Assembly: GCF_020216025.1 (NCBI RefSeq)
Contig: NZ_JAIWNC010000024.1
Span: forward strand, 119,133-183,132
DNA length: 64,000 nt
Source of the DNA: Jidongwangia harbinensis
GTDB taxonomy: Bacteria > Actinomycetota > Actinomycetes > Mycobacteriales > Micromonosporaceae
Direction: 5' to 3'
Shown one piece after another: positions 26,073-34,068 of the stretch (positions are counted from its first letter, which is position 1; each line of letters starts with the position of its first letter). Below the pieces are notes generated by a model. The model saw only the letters and a list, made by a program, of their open reading frames with translations. It was not told where the DNA came from and ran no database searches. The position numbers were made by a program, and so were the translations under genes.

Positions 26073-27287
26073 TCAGCCCGTCACCAGCGACCAGATGGTC
26101 ACCGGCATCATGGCGCGCCACCCGGTGAACCCGCCCACCGGCGAGCCGCGCTGCACGGCCACCCGGGTGAGTTCACCGCCGAGCTTCGCGTACCAACCGG
26201 CCAGCACCGCCTCGGACTCCACGGTAACCGCGTTCGCGACCAGCCGCCCACCGGCCGGCAGCGCCGCCAGGCAGGCGTCGACGACGCCGTCGCGGGTCAC
26301 CCCGCCCCCGATGAACACGGCCGCCGGCGTGGGCAGGCCGGCGAGCGCGTCCGGCGCCCGGCCCTCCACCACCCGCAGGCCGGGTACGCCCAGCGCGGCG
26401 GCGTTCGCCCGGACCGTGGCGGCACGGCCGGGGTGCGACTCGATCGCGACCGCCCGGCACGTGCGGTGGGCCCGCATCCACTCGATCCCGATGCTGCCGG
26501 ACCCGGCGCCCACGTCCCACAGCAACTCGCCGGGAACGGGCCCGAGCACCGCCAAGGTCACCGCGCGCACCTCACGCTTGGTCAGCTGACCGTCGCCGTC
26601 GTACGTGGCGTCGGGCAGGCCCGGTACCAGCGACGTGGCCGGGCCGGGACCACAGTCGACCGCCACCACGTTCAGCGGGTCGACGTCCGGGTCCGGCCAG
26701 CCGCCCGCGGTCCCGGCGACCCGGCGGAACCCCGGTCCGCCCAGGTGCTCCAGCACCTCGACCGTGGCGGTGCCGTACCCGCGGTCCCGCAGCAGCCCCG
26801 CCACCCGCGCCGGGGTCTCCGCGCCGGCGCTGAGCACCAGGATCCGCCGCCCCGGGTTGACCAGCCGGTGCAGCGCCTCGACCGGAGCGGTGACCAGGCT
26901 CAGCACGTCGACGTCGGCGAGCGGCCAGCCCAGCGCGGCGGCGGCCAGCGACACCGACGACGGATGCGGCAGCACCCGGACCCGGCCGGCGCCGGCCAGC
27001 CGGACCAGGGTGGCGCCGATGCCGTGGAACATCGGGTCGCCGCTGGCCAGGACCGCGATCCGGCGGCCGTGGTGGGCTTCGAGCAGCCCGGGCAGCGCCG
27101 GCAGCAGCGGCGACGGCCAGGTCACCCGGTCCGCGGTCACCTCGGCGGGCACCAGGTCCAGCTGCCGCGGGCTGCCGAACAGCACGTCCGCGGACATCAG
27201 CGCCGAGACGGACGTACCGCCCAGACCGGCCCACCCGTCGGCGCCGATGCCGACGACCGTGAGCGTCGCGGGGTGGTCGGAGGTCAC
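26073..27287 (-). CDS. cobL: Precorrin-6Y C5,15-methyltransferase (decarboxylating)
   Basis: A 404-residue two-domain enzyme. The N-terminal CbiE-like tetrapyrrole methylase reads VVGIGADGWAGL, VLASGDPMFHGIGATLV and PHPSSVSLAAAALGW. The C-terminal CbiT-like Rossmann methyltransferase has the SAM motif LLWDVGAGSGSIGIEWMRAH. Together they methylate C5 and C15 and decarboxylate the C12 acetate, giving precorrin-8X, the CobH substrate. The start is GTG at 27287. Confidence 0.95.
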   Translation of the reverse strand: MTSDHPATLTVVGIGADGWAGLGGTSVSALMSADVLFGSPRQLDLVPAEVTADRVTWPSPLLPALPGLLEAHHGRRIAVLASGDPMFHGIGATLVRLAGAGRVRVLPHPSSVSLAAAALGWPLADVDVLSLVTAPVEALHRLVNPGRRILVLSAGAETPARVAGLLRDRGYGTATVEVLEHLGGPGFRRVAGTAGGWPDPDVDPLNVVAVDCGPGPATSLVPGLPDATYDGDGQLTKREVRAVTLAVLGPVPGELLWDVGAGSGSIGIEWMRAHRTCRAVAIESHPGRAATVRANAAALGVPGLRVVEGRAPDALAGLPTPAAVFIGGGVTRDGVVDACLAALPAGGRLVANAVTVESEAVLAGWYAKLGGELTRVAVQRGSPVGGFTGWRAMMPVTIWSLVTG

Positions 27288-27453
27288 GCCGGAACGCTAT
27301 CGCAGACCGGTCCGGCGGAAGTTTTCTCGTCCGGAGTTGAGCCTTGTCGGCCGGGGCTGCGTACAACATCGCGACGGCTCCCGAGGTCGGGTCGTCACGT
27401 GCACCGCCGGGGGGTGGTGCTCGTCGAGACCGACTGCTGAGCGGGTGAGGACC

Positions 27454-29001
27454 ATGGCGCGGCCGTACAGCGAAACCGTGGACCAACAATTCCAGACGTT
27501 CGAGGACCAGCGGTACGCCCGCGAGGACTCGGTCGAGGTCGCCCGCTACTCGACGGAGACGGTGCCGCCGGAGTGGTGGCAGAACGACGCCTACCAGCGC
27601 AGCGACGTGGTGCTGGAGTCGCACACGGACCCGACCGGCTGGAAGGCCGGGGCGGTGCCGATCATCGACGACCGGCCGCCCGCCGAAGCCACGTCCGGCA
27701 ACCGCCTGCTCACGGTGCTGTTGTTCTTCGCCGGGCTGGCCACCAGCGTCTCGCTGTGGCTGTTCGAGACCGAGGCGGGCGCGGTCAACGACCTGCCCAC
27801 GCTGATGATGGCGGTCGGCCGGATCACCGGCCTGGTCGGCGGCTACCTGCTGTTCATCCAGTTGCTGATGATGAGCCGGGTGTCCTGGCTGGAAGAGTGG
27901 GTCGGCGCCCGCGACCTGCTGCGCTGGCACCGCTGGCTGGGCACGTCGCTGGTCGTCACGGTGCTCGCCCACGCGGTCTTCATCACCTACGGGTACGCGC
28001 TGACCGCCGAGTCCGGCTTCGTCGACCAGGCCGTCACGATCGTCACCACGCTGCCCGAGATGCTCAGCGCCACCGCGGCCACCGGCATCCTGGTGTTCAT
28101 CAGCCTGATCTCGATCCGGTTCGCCCGCACCAAGCTCCCGTACGAGCTGTGGCACCTGATCCACCTGACCGGGTACCTGGCGTTGCTGCTCGGTTACGGC
28201 CACCAGGTCGCCACCGGCGCCAACCTCAGCGGCCCGTTCGCCTCGGTCTTCTGGCCGGCGCTGACCGCCCTGGTCATCGCCGCGCTGGTCTGGGGCCGGC
28301 TGGTCGAGCCGCTGTGGCTGAACGTGCGGCACCGCTTCGAGGTCGCCGAGGTGGTGGCCGAGGGCGCCAACACGTTCTCGATCTACATGGACGGCAAGAA
28401 GCTGGACAAGCTGCCCGCCCAGGCCGGCCAGTTCATGCGGTGGCGCTTCCTCACCCGCAACGGCTGGTGGCAGTCGCACCCGTTCTCGCTCTCCGCGGCG
28501 CCGAACTCGGAGTGGCTGCGGCTGACCGTCACCGCGGTCGGCGGGCACACCGCCCGCCTGGCCGAGATGGAACCCGGCACGCCGGTGTGGGCGGAGGGCC
28601 CGTTCGGCACGTTCACCGCCCAGCGGCGCACCCGGCGGCGGGCGTTGCTGATCGCCGGCGGCAGCGGCATCGCGCCGATCCGGGCGCTGCTCGAGGACAT
28701 GCCGCCGGACACCATCGTGATCTACCGTGCCAGCCGCCCCGACGAACTGGTGTTCCGGGCCGAACTGGAGGACCTGGCCGAGCGCCGCGACGCCTGGGTC
28801 CGCTACGTGGTCGGCTCGCGCAACGACCCGGGCCCGCGCCGGCTGTTCACCCCCACCGGGATGCTCGGCCTGGTGCCGGACGTGAACCGCCGCGACGTGT
28901 ACCTGTGCGGGCCGCCCGGGCTCGTCGACGCCGCAGTGGCCACGCTGCGCGAACTCGACGTACCCGACAGCCAGATGCACCTCGACCCGTTCGAGTTCTG
29001 A
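27454..29001 (+). CDS. Ferric-reductase-like transmembrane flavocytochrome / ferredoxin reductase family protein
   Basis: A 515-residue protein starting at ATG (GTGAGG site). After about 75 soluble residues come six or so transmembrane helices (residues about 80-300) with histidines positioned for haem (LLRWHRWLG, VVTVLAHAVFIT, ELWHLIHLTGY, GYGHQVATG). The cytoplasmic part is an FNR-type module: WQSHPFSLSAAP for FAD, LLIAGGSGIAPIRALLEDM for NAD(P) and DVYLCGPPGLVDAAV near the end. It probably passes electrons from NAD(P)H across the membrane. The next two genes encode an FMN-carrying protein and the enzyme that attaches FMN, indicating an electron-transfer chain. Confidence 0.9.
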   Translation: MARPYSETVDQQFQTFEDQRYAREDSVEVARYSTETVPPEWWQNDAYQRSDVVLESHTDPTGWKAGAVPIIDDRPPAEATSGNRLLTVLLFFAGLATSVSLWLFETEAGAVNDLPTLMMAVGRITGLVGGYLLFIQLLMMSRVSWLEEWVGARDLLRWHRWLGTSLVVTVLAHAVFITYGYALTAESGFVDQAVTIVTTLPEMLSATAATGILVFISLISIRFARTKLPYELWHLIHLTGYLALLLGYGHQVATGANLSGPFASVFWPALTALVIAALVWGRLVEPLWLNVRHRFEVAEVVAEGANTFSIYMDGKKLDKLPAQAGQFMRWRFLTRNGWWQSHPFSLSAAPNSEWLRLTVTAVGGHTARLAEMEPGTPVWAEGPFGTFTAQRRTRRRALLIAGGSGIAPIRALLEDMPPDTIVIYRASRPDELVFRAELEDLAERRDAWVRYVVGSRNDPGPRRLFTPTGMLGLVPDVNRRDVYLCGPPGLVDAAVATLRELDVPDSQMHLDPFEF

Positions 29002-29026
29002 CCCCCCGATCCCCTGGGAGTTAACG

Positions 29027-29518
29027 ATGCGACGTAGTACCGCAGCAGCCGTCGGCACCCTCACCGGCGCCGCCCTCATCGTGGGGGTACGGCTGAGCGT
29101 GTCCGCCCCCGACGTGACCGCCGCACCGCCCGCGGTCGACCTGGCGGGCAAGGGCGGCGCGGCGGACTCGTCCCCGTCGAAGAAGCCGACGAAGAAGCCC
29201 GCCGACTCCGAGGAGTCCGAGGACGAGGCCGGCGACTCCGGTCTGCAGGACGGCACGTTCCGTGGCGCGGGCGCGAAGAACCCGTACGGCACGATCCAGG
29301 TCTCGATCAAGGTGACCGGCGGCAAGATCGTCGCGGCCGACGCGTCGTACCCGACCACGAACGACAGCGCCACGATCAACCCGCCGGCCGTCGCCAAGCT
29401 CAAGGAGGCGACGCTGGAGGCACAGAGCGCCGACGTCGACGCCGTCTCCGGCGCCACGTTCACCAGCGAGTCGTACGTCAAGTCGCTGCAGGCGGCCCTG
29501 GACCAGGCCGGCGGGTAG
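29027..29518 (+). CDS. Exported FMN-binding domain protein
   Basis: A 163-residue protein with an N-terminal signal or anchor (AVGTLTGAALIVGVRLSV), a charged Lys/Glu/Ser/Asp linker (about residues 45-75) and a single FMN_bind domain. DAVSGATFTS at residues 138-147 carries the SGAT flavinylation motif; Thr144 is the predicted FMN acceptor. A GGGAG site precedes the ATG. It is flanked by the reductase and by apbE, the FMN transferase, so it is the likely extracytoplasmic electron carrier. Confidence 0.92.
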   Translation: MRRSTAAAVGTLTGAALIVGVRLSVSAPDVTAAPPAVDLAGKGGAADSSPSKKPTKKPADSEESEDEAGDSGLQDGTFRGAGAKNPYGTIQVSIKVTGGKIVAADASYPTTNDSATINPPAVAKLKEATLEAQSADVDAVSGATFTSESYVKSLQAALDQAGG

Positions 29519-29520
29519 GC

Positions 29521-30270
29521 GTGCGCCACGTCGAACACGTCATGGGTACGGCGGTCAGCATCGAACTGGCCGACCCGCTGCCCGACGCCGACCTGACCAC
29601 GATGATCGGTGACGTGTGCGCGTGGCTGCACGAGGTGGACCAGCGGTTCAGCACGTACCGCCCGGACAGCGAGGTGAACCGCTTCGCCCGCCGGGAACTG
29701 GCCCTGGCGGACTGCTCGCCGGACCTGCGGCACGTCCTGGACGCGTGCGCCGACCTGTGGCGCGCCACCGACGGCTACTTCGACGCCTACGCGGCCGGTC
29801 CGCTGGACCCGTCCGGCTACGTCAAAGGCTGGTCCGTGGAGGTGGCCTCGCAACGGCTCGCGGCGGCCGGCTCGACCCGCCACTACATCAGCGCCGGCGG
29901 CGACATCCGCATGCGCGGCCACAACGCCGACGACCGGCCGTGGCGGGTGGGCATCCGGCACCCGTGGGAAGCGGACAAGCTGAGCTGGGTGCTCACGCTG
30001 ACCGACGCCGCGGTGGCCACGTCGGGCGTCTACGAGCGCGGCGGCCACGTGCGCAACCCGCGTACCGGCGCGGTGGCCCAGGGCCTGCGCTCGGTCACCG
30101 TGGTCGGCCCGGACCTGGCACTCGCCGACGCATACGCCACCGCGGCGCTGGCCATGGGCGAGGCGGGCCTCACCTGGCTGCCCAAACTCGAGGCCGACGG
30201 GTACGAATCCGCGGCGGTCACCGACGACGGCCGGGCGTACACGTCGAACGGTCTTCCCGCCGCCGTCTGA
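29521..30270 (+). CDS. apbE: FAD:protein FMN transferase
   Basis: A 249-residue ApbE-family enzyme that attaches FMN from FAD to a Thr of the FMN_bind domain. Motifs: HVMGTAVSIEL near the start, DQRFSTYRPDSEVNRF, GYVKGWSVEVA, HYISAGGDIRMRG and DAAVATSGVYERGG with HVRNPRTG. The usual N-terminal lipoprotein signal is absent, so it seems cytoplasmic or acts before export, which is odd if the carrier is modified outside. GTG start 2 bases after the upstream stop, hence coupled. Confidence 0.93.
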   Translation: MRHVEHVMGTAVSIELADPLPDADLTTMIGDVCAWLHEVDQRFSTYRPDSEVNRFARRELALADCSPDLRHVLDACADLWRATDGYFDAYAAGPLDPSGYVKGWSVEVASQRLAAAGSTRHYISAGGDIRMRGHNADDRPWRVGIRHPWEADKLSWVLTLTDAAVATSGVYERGGHVRNPRTGAVAQGLRSVTVVGPDLALADAYATAALAMGEAGLTWLPKLEADGYESAAVTDDGRAYTSNGLPAAV

Positions 30271-30277
30271 AGCCCGG

Positions 30278-31465
30278 TCAGAAGTCACTGAACAGGTACG
30301 GCATCGACCGCGGAAACAGCGCCCGCAGCGGCTCGAACGCCACCGCATCCACCTCCCCGAGCCCTCGGGTCAGCACGTCCACCGGGTCCAGTACGCCGTA
30401 CACCAGCCCGCTGAAACCCGCCGCGCTGAGCCGGGCCTGCGGTTCCCCGCCCACCGCCACCCGGAGCCGCCCCTCCTCGCTCTCCAGGCGGTACACGCCT
30501 GTGATCAGCGGCCCGTCGACCACCTCCACCGTCACGCCACCCTCGCCCACCGGCGTGCCCTCCAGCGCCTGCGCGTTCAGCACCCGCGCCATCGGACCGG
30601 CATTGCTGGGGTACGCCACCCGGCCCTCCGTCGTGACCGCCATGTCCGTACCCCACAGGTCCGGCACCGCGTCGGAGTCGACCGACACCATCACCCGGCT
30701 CACCTGATCGACGTGCCGGGCGAAATACTGCAGCAGCAGCGCGCGCCCCAGCGGCCCGGTGGTCAGCAGATGCTCCCCCACCAGGTCGCCACCGAACCGG
30801 TCGATCCGGTAGCGGACCGCGCCCACCACCTCCCCGTCCACCCGGGCCATCGCGACCCACAGCTTGTCCTCGCGGAACGCACCCGCGCGAACCGGGTCGA
30901 ACACGGAGAAGCCGTGCCGCTCCCCCAGCAGGCGCCGGGTGAACGCGTCGTACTCGTCGAAGGCCTCCGCGGCCGTCCGCCGCTCCACCGTCCCCGGAAG
31001 ATCGATCCGGAGCAGATGGGAGACGCTCTCCGGCGGGAACGTGGCCCGGCGCAACCGCGGCAGCCCCACATAGCCGAGGCGGCCGTAGAACGACGGCCGG
31101 AACGGGTAGAGCGCGCTCACCGCACACCCCTGATCGCGCATCTGCACCATCAGACGGGTCATCAGCTGCCGCACCAGACCACGCCGCCGCGCCGTCGGAT
31201 GGGACGCCACCGAGGCGATGCCGGCCATGTCGTGCACCACCCCACGGACGTTCTGCCGCATCGGCAGCGCGGCCACGCAGGCCAGCGCCTGCCCGTCCTC
31301 CTCCGCCACGAGGCTGGTCACGTCCCGGTAGAACTGCATCTGATGCCGGTAGGCAGCCTCGTCGGGGTCCGGCCAGGGCGAGGGCGTGAACGCATACGCC
31401 TGCAGCGGGAACATCGTGTCGGTCCGCTCGTCCGCGGTGATCTGTCGGATCTCCATGTCTGCCAT
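30278..31465 (-). CDS. Eis-like GNAT N-acetyltransferase
   Basis: A 395-residue protein with the Eis architecture: an N-terminal GNAT domain with acetyl-CoA loop SHPTARRRGLVRQLMTRLM, a second GNAT-like region, and an SCP2-like C-terminal domain. The C-terminal carboxylate used by Eis enzymes is present (last residues YLFSDF). Eis proteins acetylate amines, including aminoglycosides and lysines; the substrate here is unknown. The ATG at 31465 has a weak ribosome site; MEIRQ at 31456 is an alternative. Convergent with apbE, 7 bases apart. Confidence 0.85.
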   Translation of the reverse strand: MADMEIRQITADERTDTMFPLQAYAFTPSPWPDPDEAAYRHQMQFYRDVTSLVAEEDGQALACVAALPMRQNVRGVVHDMAGIASVASHPTARRRGLVRQLMTRLMVQMRDQGCAVSALYPFRPSFYGRLGYVGLPRLRRATFPPESVSHLLRIDLPGTVERRTAAEAFDEYDAFTRRLLGERHGFSVFDPVRAGAFREDKLWVAMARVDGEVVGAVRYRIDRFGGDLVGEHLLTTGPLGRALLLQYFARHVDQVSRVMVSVDSDAVPDLWGTDMAVTTEGRVAYPSNAGPMARVLNAQALEGTPVGEGGVTVEVVDGPLITGVYRLESEEGRLRVAVGGEPQARLSAAGFSGLVYGVLDPVDVLTRGLGEVDAVAFEPLRALFPRSMPYLFSDF

Positions 31466-31545
31466 CAAAGCGGTTCGGAGGCCCCGATGAGGCCGGAACT
31501 TCCGGGCCTGTGGACAACCGGGCGACGCGCCGGAGGTACCCCGGT

Positions 31546-31575
31546 TTGGCAAGCCGTGGGGCGACCGGCTAAAGT
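31546..31575 (+). promoter_or_regulatory. Promoter of the tRNA operon
   Basis: TTGGCA (31546-31551) and TAAAGT (31570-31575) are separated by 18 bases and resemble sigma-70-type -35 and -10 boxes, placed about 38 bases before the first tRNA. The leader contains the perfect palindrome GGGAACGTTCCC (31591-31602). Confidence 0.6.
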
Positions 31576-31612
31576 TCCTATCCGTCGCCGGGGAACGTTC
31601 CCGGAGGGACAA

Positions 31613-31685
31613 GCGGACGTAGCGCAGCTGGTAGCGCATCACCTTGCCAAGGTGAGGGTCGCGGGTTCGAATCCCGTCGTCCGCT
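31613..31685 (+). tRNA. tRNA-Gly (GCC)
   Basis: A full cloverleaf: acceptor GCGGACG pairs with CGTCCGC, D arm GCGC..GCGC, anticodon arm TCACCTTGCCAAGGTGA with anticodon GCC, and T arm GCGGGTTCGAATCCCGT. Discriminator T; no encoded CCA. First gene of a three-tRNA operon. Confidence 0.97.
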
Positions 31686-31722
31686 CGGAGAGGCCGCCAC
31701 AGGTTACGTGCGGGGTCAGCTC

Positions 31723-31793
31723 GGTGGAGTGGCCGAGAGGCGAGGCAACGGCCTGCAAAGCCGTGTACACGGGTTCAAATCCCGTCTCCACCT
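31723..31793 (+). tRNA. tRNA-Cys (GCA)
   Basis: Acceptor GGTGGAG pairs with CTCCACC; anticodon arm ACGGCCTGCAAAGCCGT gives anticodon GCA; T arm ACGGGTTCAAATCCCGT. Discriminator T, the usual identity base for tRNA-Cys is U. No encoded CCA. 37 bases after tRNA-Gly. Confidence 0.97.
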
Positions 31794-31808
31794 CGGCATG
31801 AAGATCGA

Positions 31809-31883
31809 GGGCGATTGGCGCAGCGGGAGCGCGCTTCCTTGACACGGAAGAGGTCACTGGTTCGATCCCAGTATCGCCCACCA
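31809..31883 (+). tRNA. tRNA-Val (GAC)
   Basis: Acceptor GGGCGAT pairs with ATCGCCC, followed by A and an encoded CCA (31881-31883). Anticodon arm CTTCCTTGACACGGAAG gives anticodon GAC; T arm ACTGGTTCGATCCCAGT. Unlike the other two tRNAs of the operon its 3' CCA is encoded. Confidence 0.97.
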
Positions 31884-31905
31884 CGCAGAACAGCAGGTCA
31901 GAGCG

Positions 31906-31938
31906 GGTTTCGTCCCTCCGGGACGGAGCCCCTTTTTT
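31906..31938 (+). terminator. Intrinsic terminator of the tRNA operon
   Basis: GGTTTCGTCCC and GGGACGGAGCC form an 11-bp stem (two G-T pairs) with a TCC loop, followed by CCTTTTTT. It begins 22 bases after tRNA-Val and is one of the few classical U-tract terminators in the window. Confidence 0.92.
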
Positions 31939-32139
31939 ACTTGTAGACCCGTCGGGGAGAATCTGGGGAGATGATCTTGTCTCCCGGGAGAAGGGTCACT
32001 TTGTCGCCGGACCCTGAACGGATCAGGTACACGCCATCGTCAACGGTTCAAACTCGATCCGTTACTGCCGGTCAATAGGCCAACTCCCACGCGGCGGGCC
32101 ACCGGCCAGGCGGTGGGCGCCCTACTGGGCGCCGACGCC

Positions 32140-33000
32140 CTAGCGGCGGTGGCCGCAGATCTGGTACAGCATCGTCAGCGCCGCGGCGGACGGTGAGTCC
32201 GGGTCGGCGATGACGGTGATCAGGGACTGGTGTGGCGCTTGGGGAAGGCTCAGCGCCTGCTGGGTCACCGTGAGGTCGCCGACGAGCGGATGGGTCAGGT
32301 CGTAGACGTCGCGGCCGCAGGGTCGGACCGGGTGTTCGGCCCACATGGTGGCGAATTCGGCGCTCTCGATGGCCAGCTCGCCGACGAGCGCCGCCAGCCC
32401 GGCGTCGCCGGGATTGCGGGCGGTCATGACGCGCAGGTTGCCGACCACGGCCCGGGCCTTGGTGTGCCAGTTGCGGTAGAGGCCGCGTGTGTGTGCGTCG
32501 GTGAAAATGAGCCGGGACATGTTGGGCCTGGTTTCCGGGTCGTCCGGTGCGGCGGCGTCGAGGTGGCCGGCGAGCAGGGCATGACCGGCTCGGTTCCAGG
32601 CGAGGACGTCGTTGCGGCGGCCCACGACCAGGGCGGGCACCTCGTTCATGGCGGCGAGGAGCGTACGCAGCCCGGCGTCGGCTTCCTCGTCGGGCGGAAC
32701 GGACGGGCGTACCCGATGGGGCACGGTGGCCGACAGCAGATGCAGGTGTTCGCGTTCGGCGGCGGTCAGCTGCATGGCGCCCGCGATCGCGTCGAGGACC
32801 TCGGTCGAGGCATGGAGCGACTGGCCCTGTTCCAGGCGCGTGTAGTAGCCGGCGCTGACCCCGGCGAGCATCGCGAGCTCCTCACGACGCAAACCGGGCA
32901 CCCGCCGACGGTCGCCGTAGCGTGGCAGTCCCACCTCCTCGGGGCTGAGCTTGGCCCGTCTGGCACGCAGGAATTCACCGAGCGGCGATCTGGCGTCCAT
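32140..33000 (-). CDS. XRE-family regulator with MmyB-like ligand-binding domain
   Basis: A 286-residue protein: N-terminal HTH (about residues 30-75, VPGLRREELAMLAGVSAGYY and TRLEQG) followed by the MmyB-like PAS/lipid-binding domain (NDVLAWNRAGHALL, LYRNWHTKARAVVGNLR, HPVRPCGRDVYDLTHP). This architecture is very common in actinomycetes, where such genes usually repress an adjacent divergent operon. Here the divergent operon encodes an MBL hydrolase and an esterase-RidA fusion. ATG start at 33000. Confidence 0.92.
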   Translation of the reverse strand: MDARSPLGEFLRARRAKLSPEEVGLPRYGDRRRVPGLRREELAMLAGVSAGYYTRLEQGQSLHASTEVLDAIAGAMQLTAAEREHLHLLSATVPHRVRPSVPPDEEADAGLRTLLAAMNEVPALVVGRRNDVLAWNRAGHALLAGHLDAAAPDDPETRPNMSRLIFTDAHTRGLYRNWHTKARAVVGNLRVMTARNPGDAGLAALVGELAIESAEFATMWAEHPVRPCGRDVYDLTHPLVGDLTVTQQALSLPQAPHQSLITVIADPDSPSAAALTMLYQICGHRR

Positions 33001-33168
33001 GGTCGGACAGTCTGCCCGGTCTCCGCCGTCGTTGCCTGTACCTGTCAGGGCTAGGCAAGACCGGGTCTGGATAGCGGGCCTCGGGGTTTCCAGCATCGTC
33101 TGCATGACACCTGTTCGTACCGCTCCTGCGACGGCGGCGGGCACCGCCGTCGGCCCCGGGGAGATCCG

Positions 33169-34068
33169 ATGACCGACACTATTCAGCTCGGCGACGTCAC
33201 GGTCACCCGGGTCTGGGAGTACTACGGCGCGGTGGAGATGGCACCCGAGGTCTTCTTCCCCGGCAACTCCGAGCAGGTCTGGGCCGACAACGCGGACTGG
33301 CTGCAGCCGACCTTCCTCGACCCGGCCACCCGGGTCGTCAACTCGGCCATCCAGACGTGGGTGCTGCGCAGCGGCGGCCGGACCATCCTCATCGACACCG
33401 GCGTCGGCAATCACAAGGAACGCCCGTACGCGCAGGTCTGGGCTCACCACGACTCGGACTTCCTGGCAAACCTCGCCCGGGCCGGCGTACGCACGGCGGA
33501 GGTCGATGTGGTCGTCAACACCCACCTGCACATCGACCACGTCGGCTGGAACACCCACCTCCACGGTCGCAACTGGGTGCCGACCTTCCCGAACGCCACG
33601 TACGTGATGCCGAAGGCTGACTTCGACTTCTGGAACCCGGACAACAACAACGCCACCGTGCTCGGACGGGGCAACCAGAACGTGTTCGAGGACAGCGTGA
33701 TCCCCGTGCATCAGGCCGGGCAGACGCTGCTGTGGGAGGACAGTCACCGCCTCGACGAGAATCTCGTCCTGGAACCGGCGCCGGGACACACGCCCGGATC
33801 CAGCGTCCTGACACTCACCTCCGGCACGGACCGGGCACTGTTCGTCGGCGATCTGGTGCACAGCCCCGTGCAGGTACTCGAGCCGGACGCCAACAGCTGT
33901 TTCTGCGAGGACCCCGTCGCCGCCGCCACCACCCGCCGCCGGCTGCTGGGCTGGGCCGCCGACCACAACGCGCTGGTCGTGCCGGCCCACTTCCCCGGCG
34001 GCGGCGCCCTCGAGGTCACCCGCGACGCCGACCGGTTCGCCATCAAGGATTGGGCGCCATTCCGATGA
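33169..34068 (+). CDS. MBL-fold metallo-hydrolase
   Basis: A 299-residue metallo-beta-lactamase-fold protein. Zinc ligands: HLHIDH at residues 119-124, APGHTPGS further on, FVGDLVH and a final PAHFPGGG. The sequence TILIDTGVGNHKERPY resembles lactonase-like and MBL hydrolases of secondary metabolism. The stop overlaps the ATG of the next gene (ATGA), so the two are coupled. It is divergent from the XRE regulator. Confidence 0.9.
   Translation: MTDTIQLGDVTVTRVWEYYGAVEMAPEVFFPGNSEQVWADNADWLQPTFLDPATRVVNSAIQTWVLRSGGRTILIDTGVGNHKERPYAQVWAHHDSDFLANLARAGVRTAEVDVVVNTHLHIDHVGWNTHLHGRNWVPTFPNATYVMPKADFDFWNPDNNNATVLGRGNQNVFEDSVIPVHQAGQTLLWEDSHRLDENLVLEPAPGHTPGSSVLTLTSGTDRALFVGDLVHSPVQVLEPDANSCFCEDPVAAATTRRRLLGWAADHNALVVPAHFPGGGALEVTRDADRFAIKDWAPFR

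Noticed and set aside
26572..30348. A 1258-codon minus-strand frame opposite the electron-transfer genes
   Set aside because: Shadow of three well-supported plus-strand genes and of cobL; translation has no domain-like texture.
31591..31602. GGGAACGTTCCC in the tRNA leader as an SOS box
   Set aside because: The half-sites GAAC and GTTC have no 4-base spacer, so it does not fit the LexA consensus; kept only as a palindrome.
31937..32044. A minus-strand small frame with VYLIRSGSGDKVTLLPGDKI
   Set aside because: Only about 31-35 codons, no ribosome site and it overlaps the tRNA terminator; not enough support.
31880..32139. Integrated element at tRNA-Val
   Set aside because: No integrase, no second copy of the tRNA 3' end was seen, and the following genes look native in composition.
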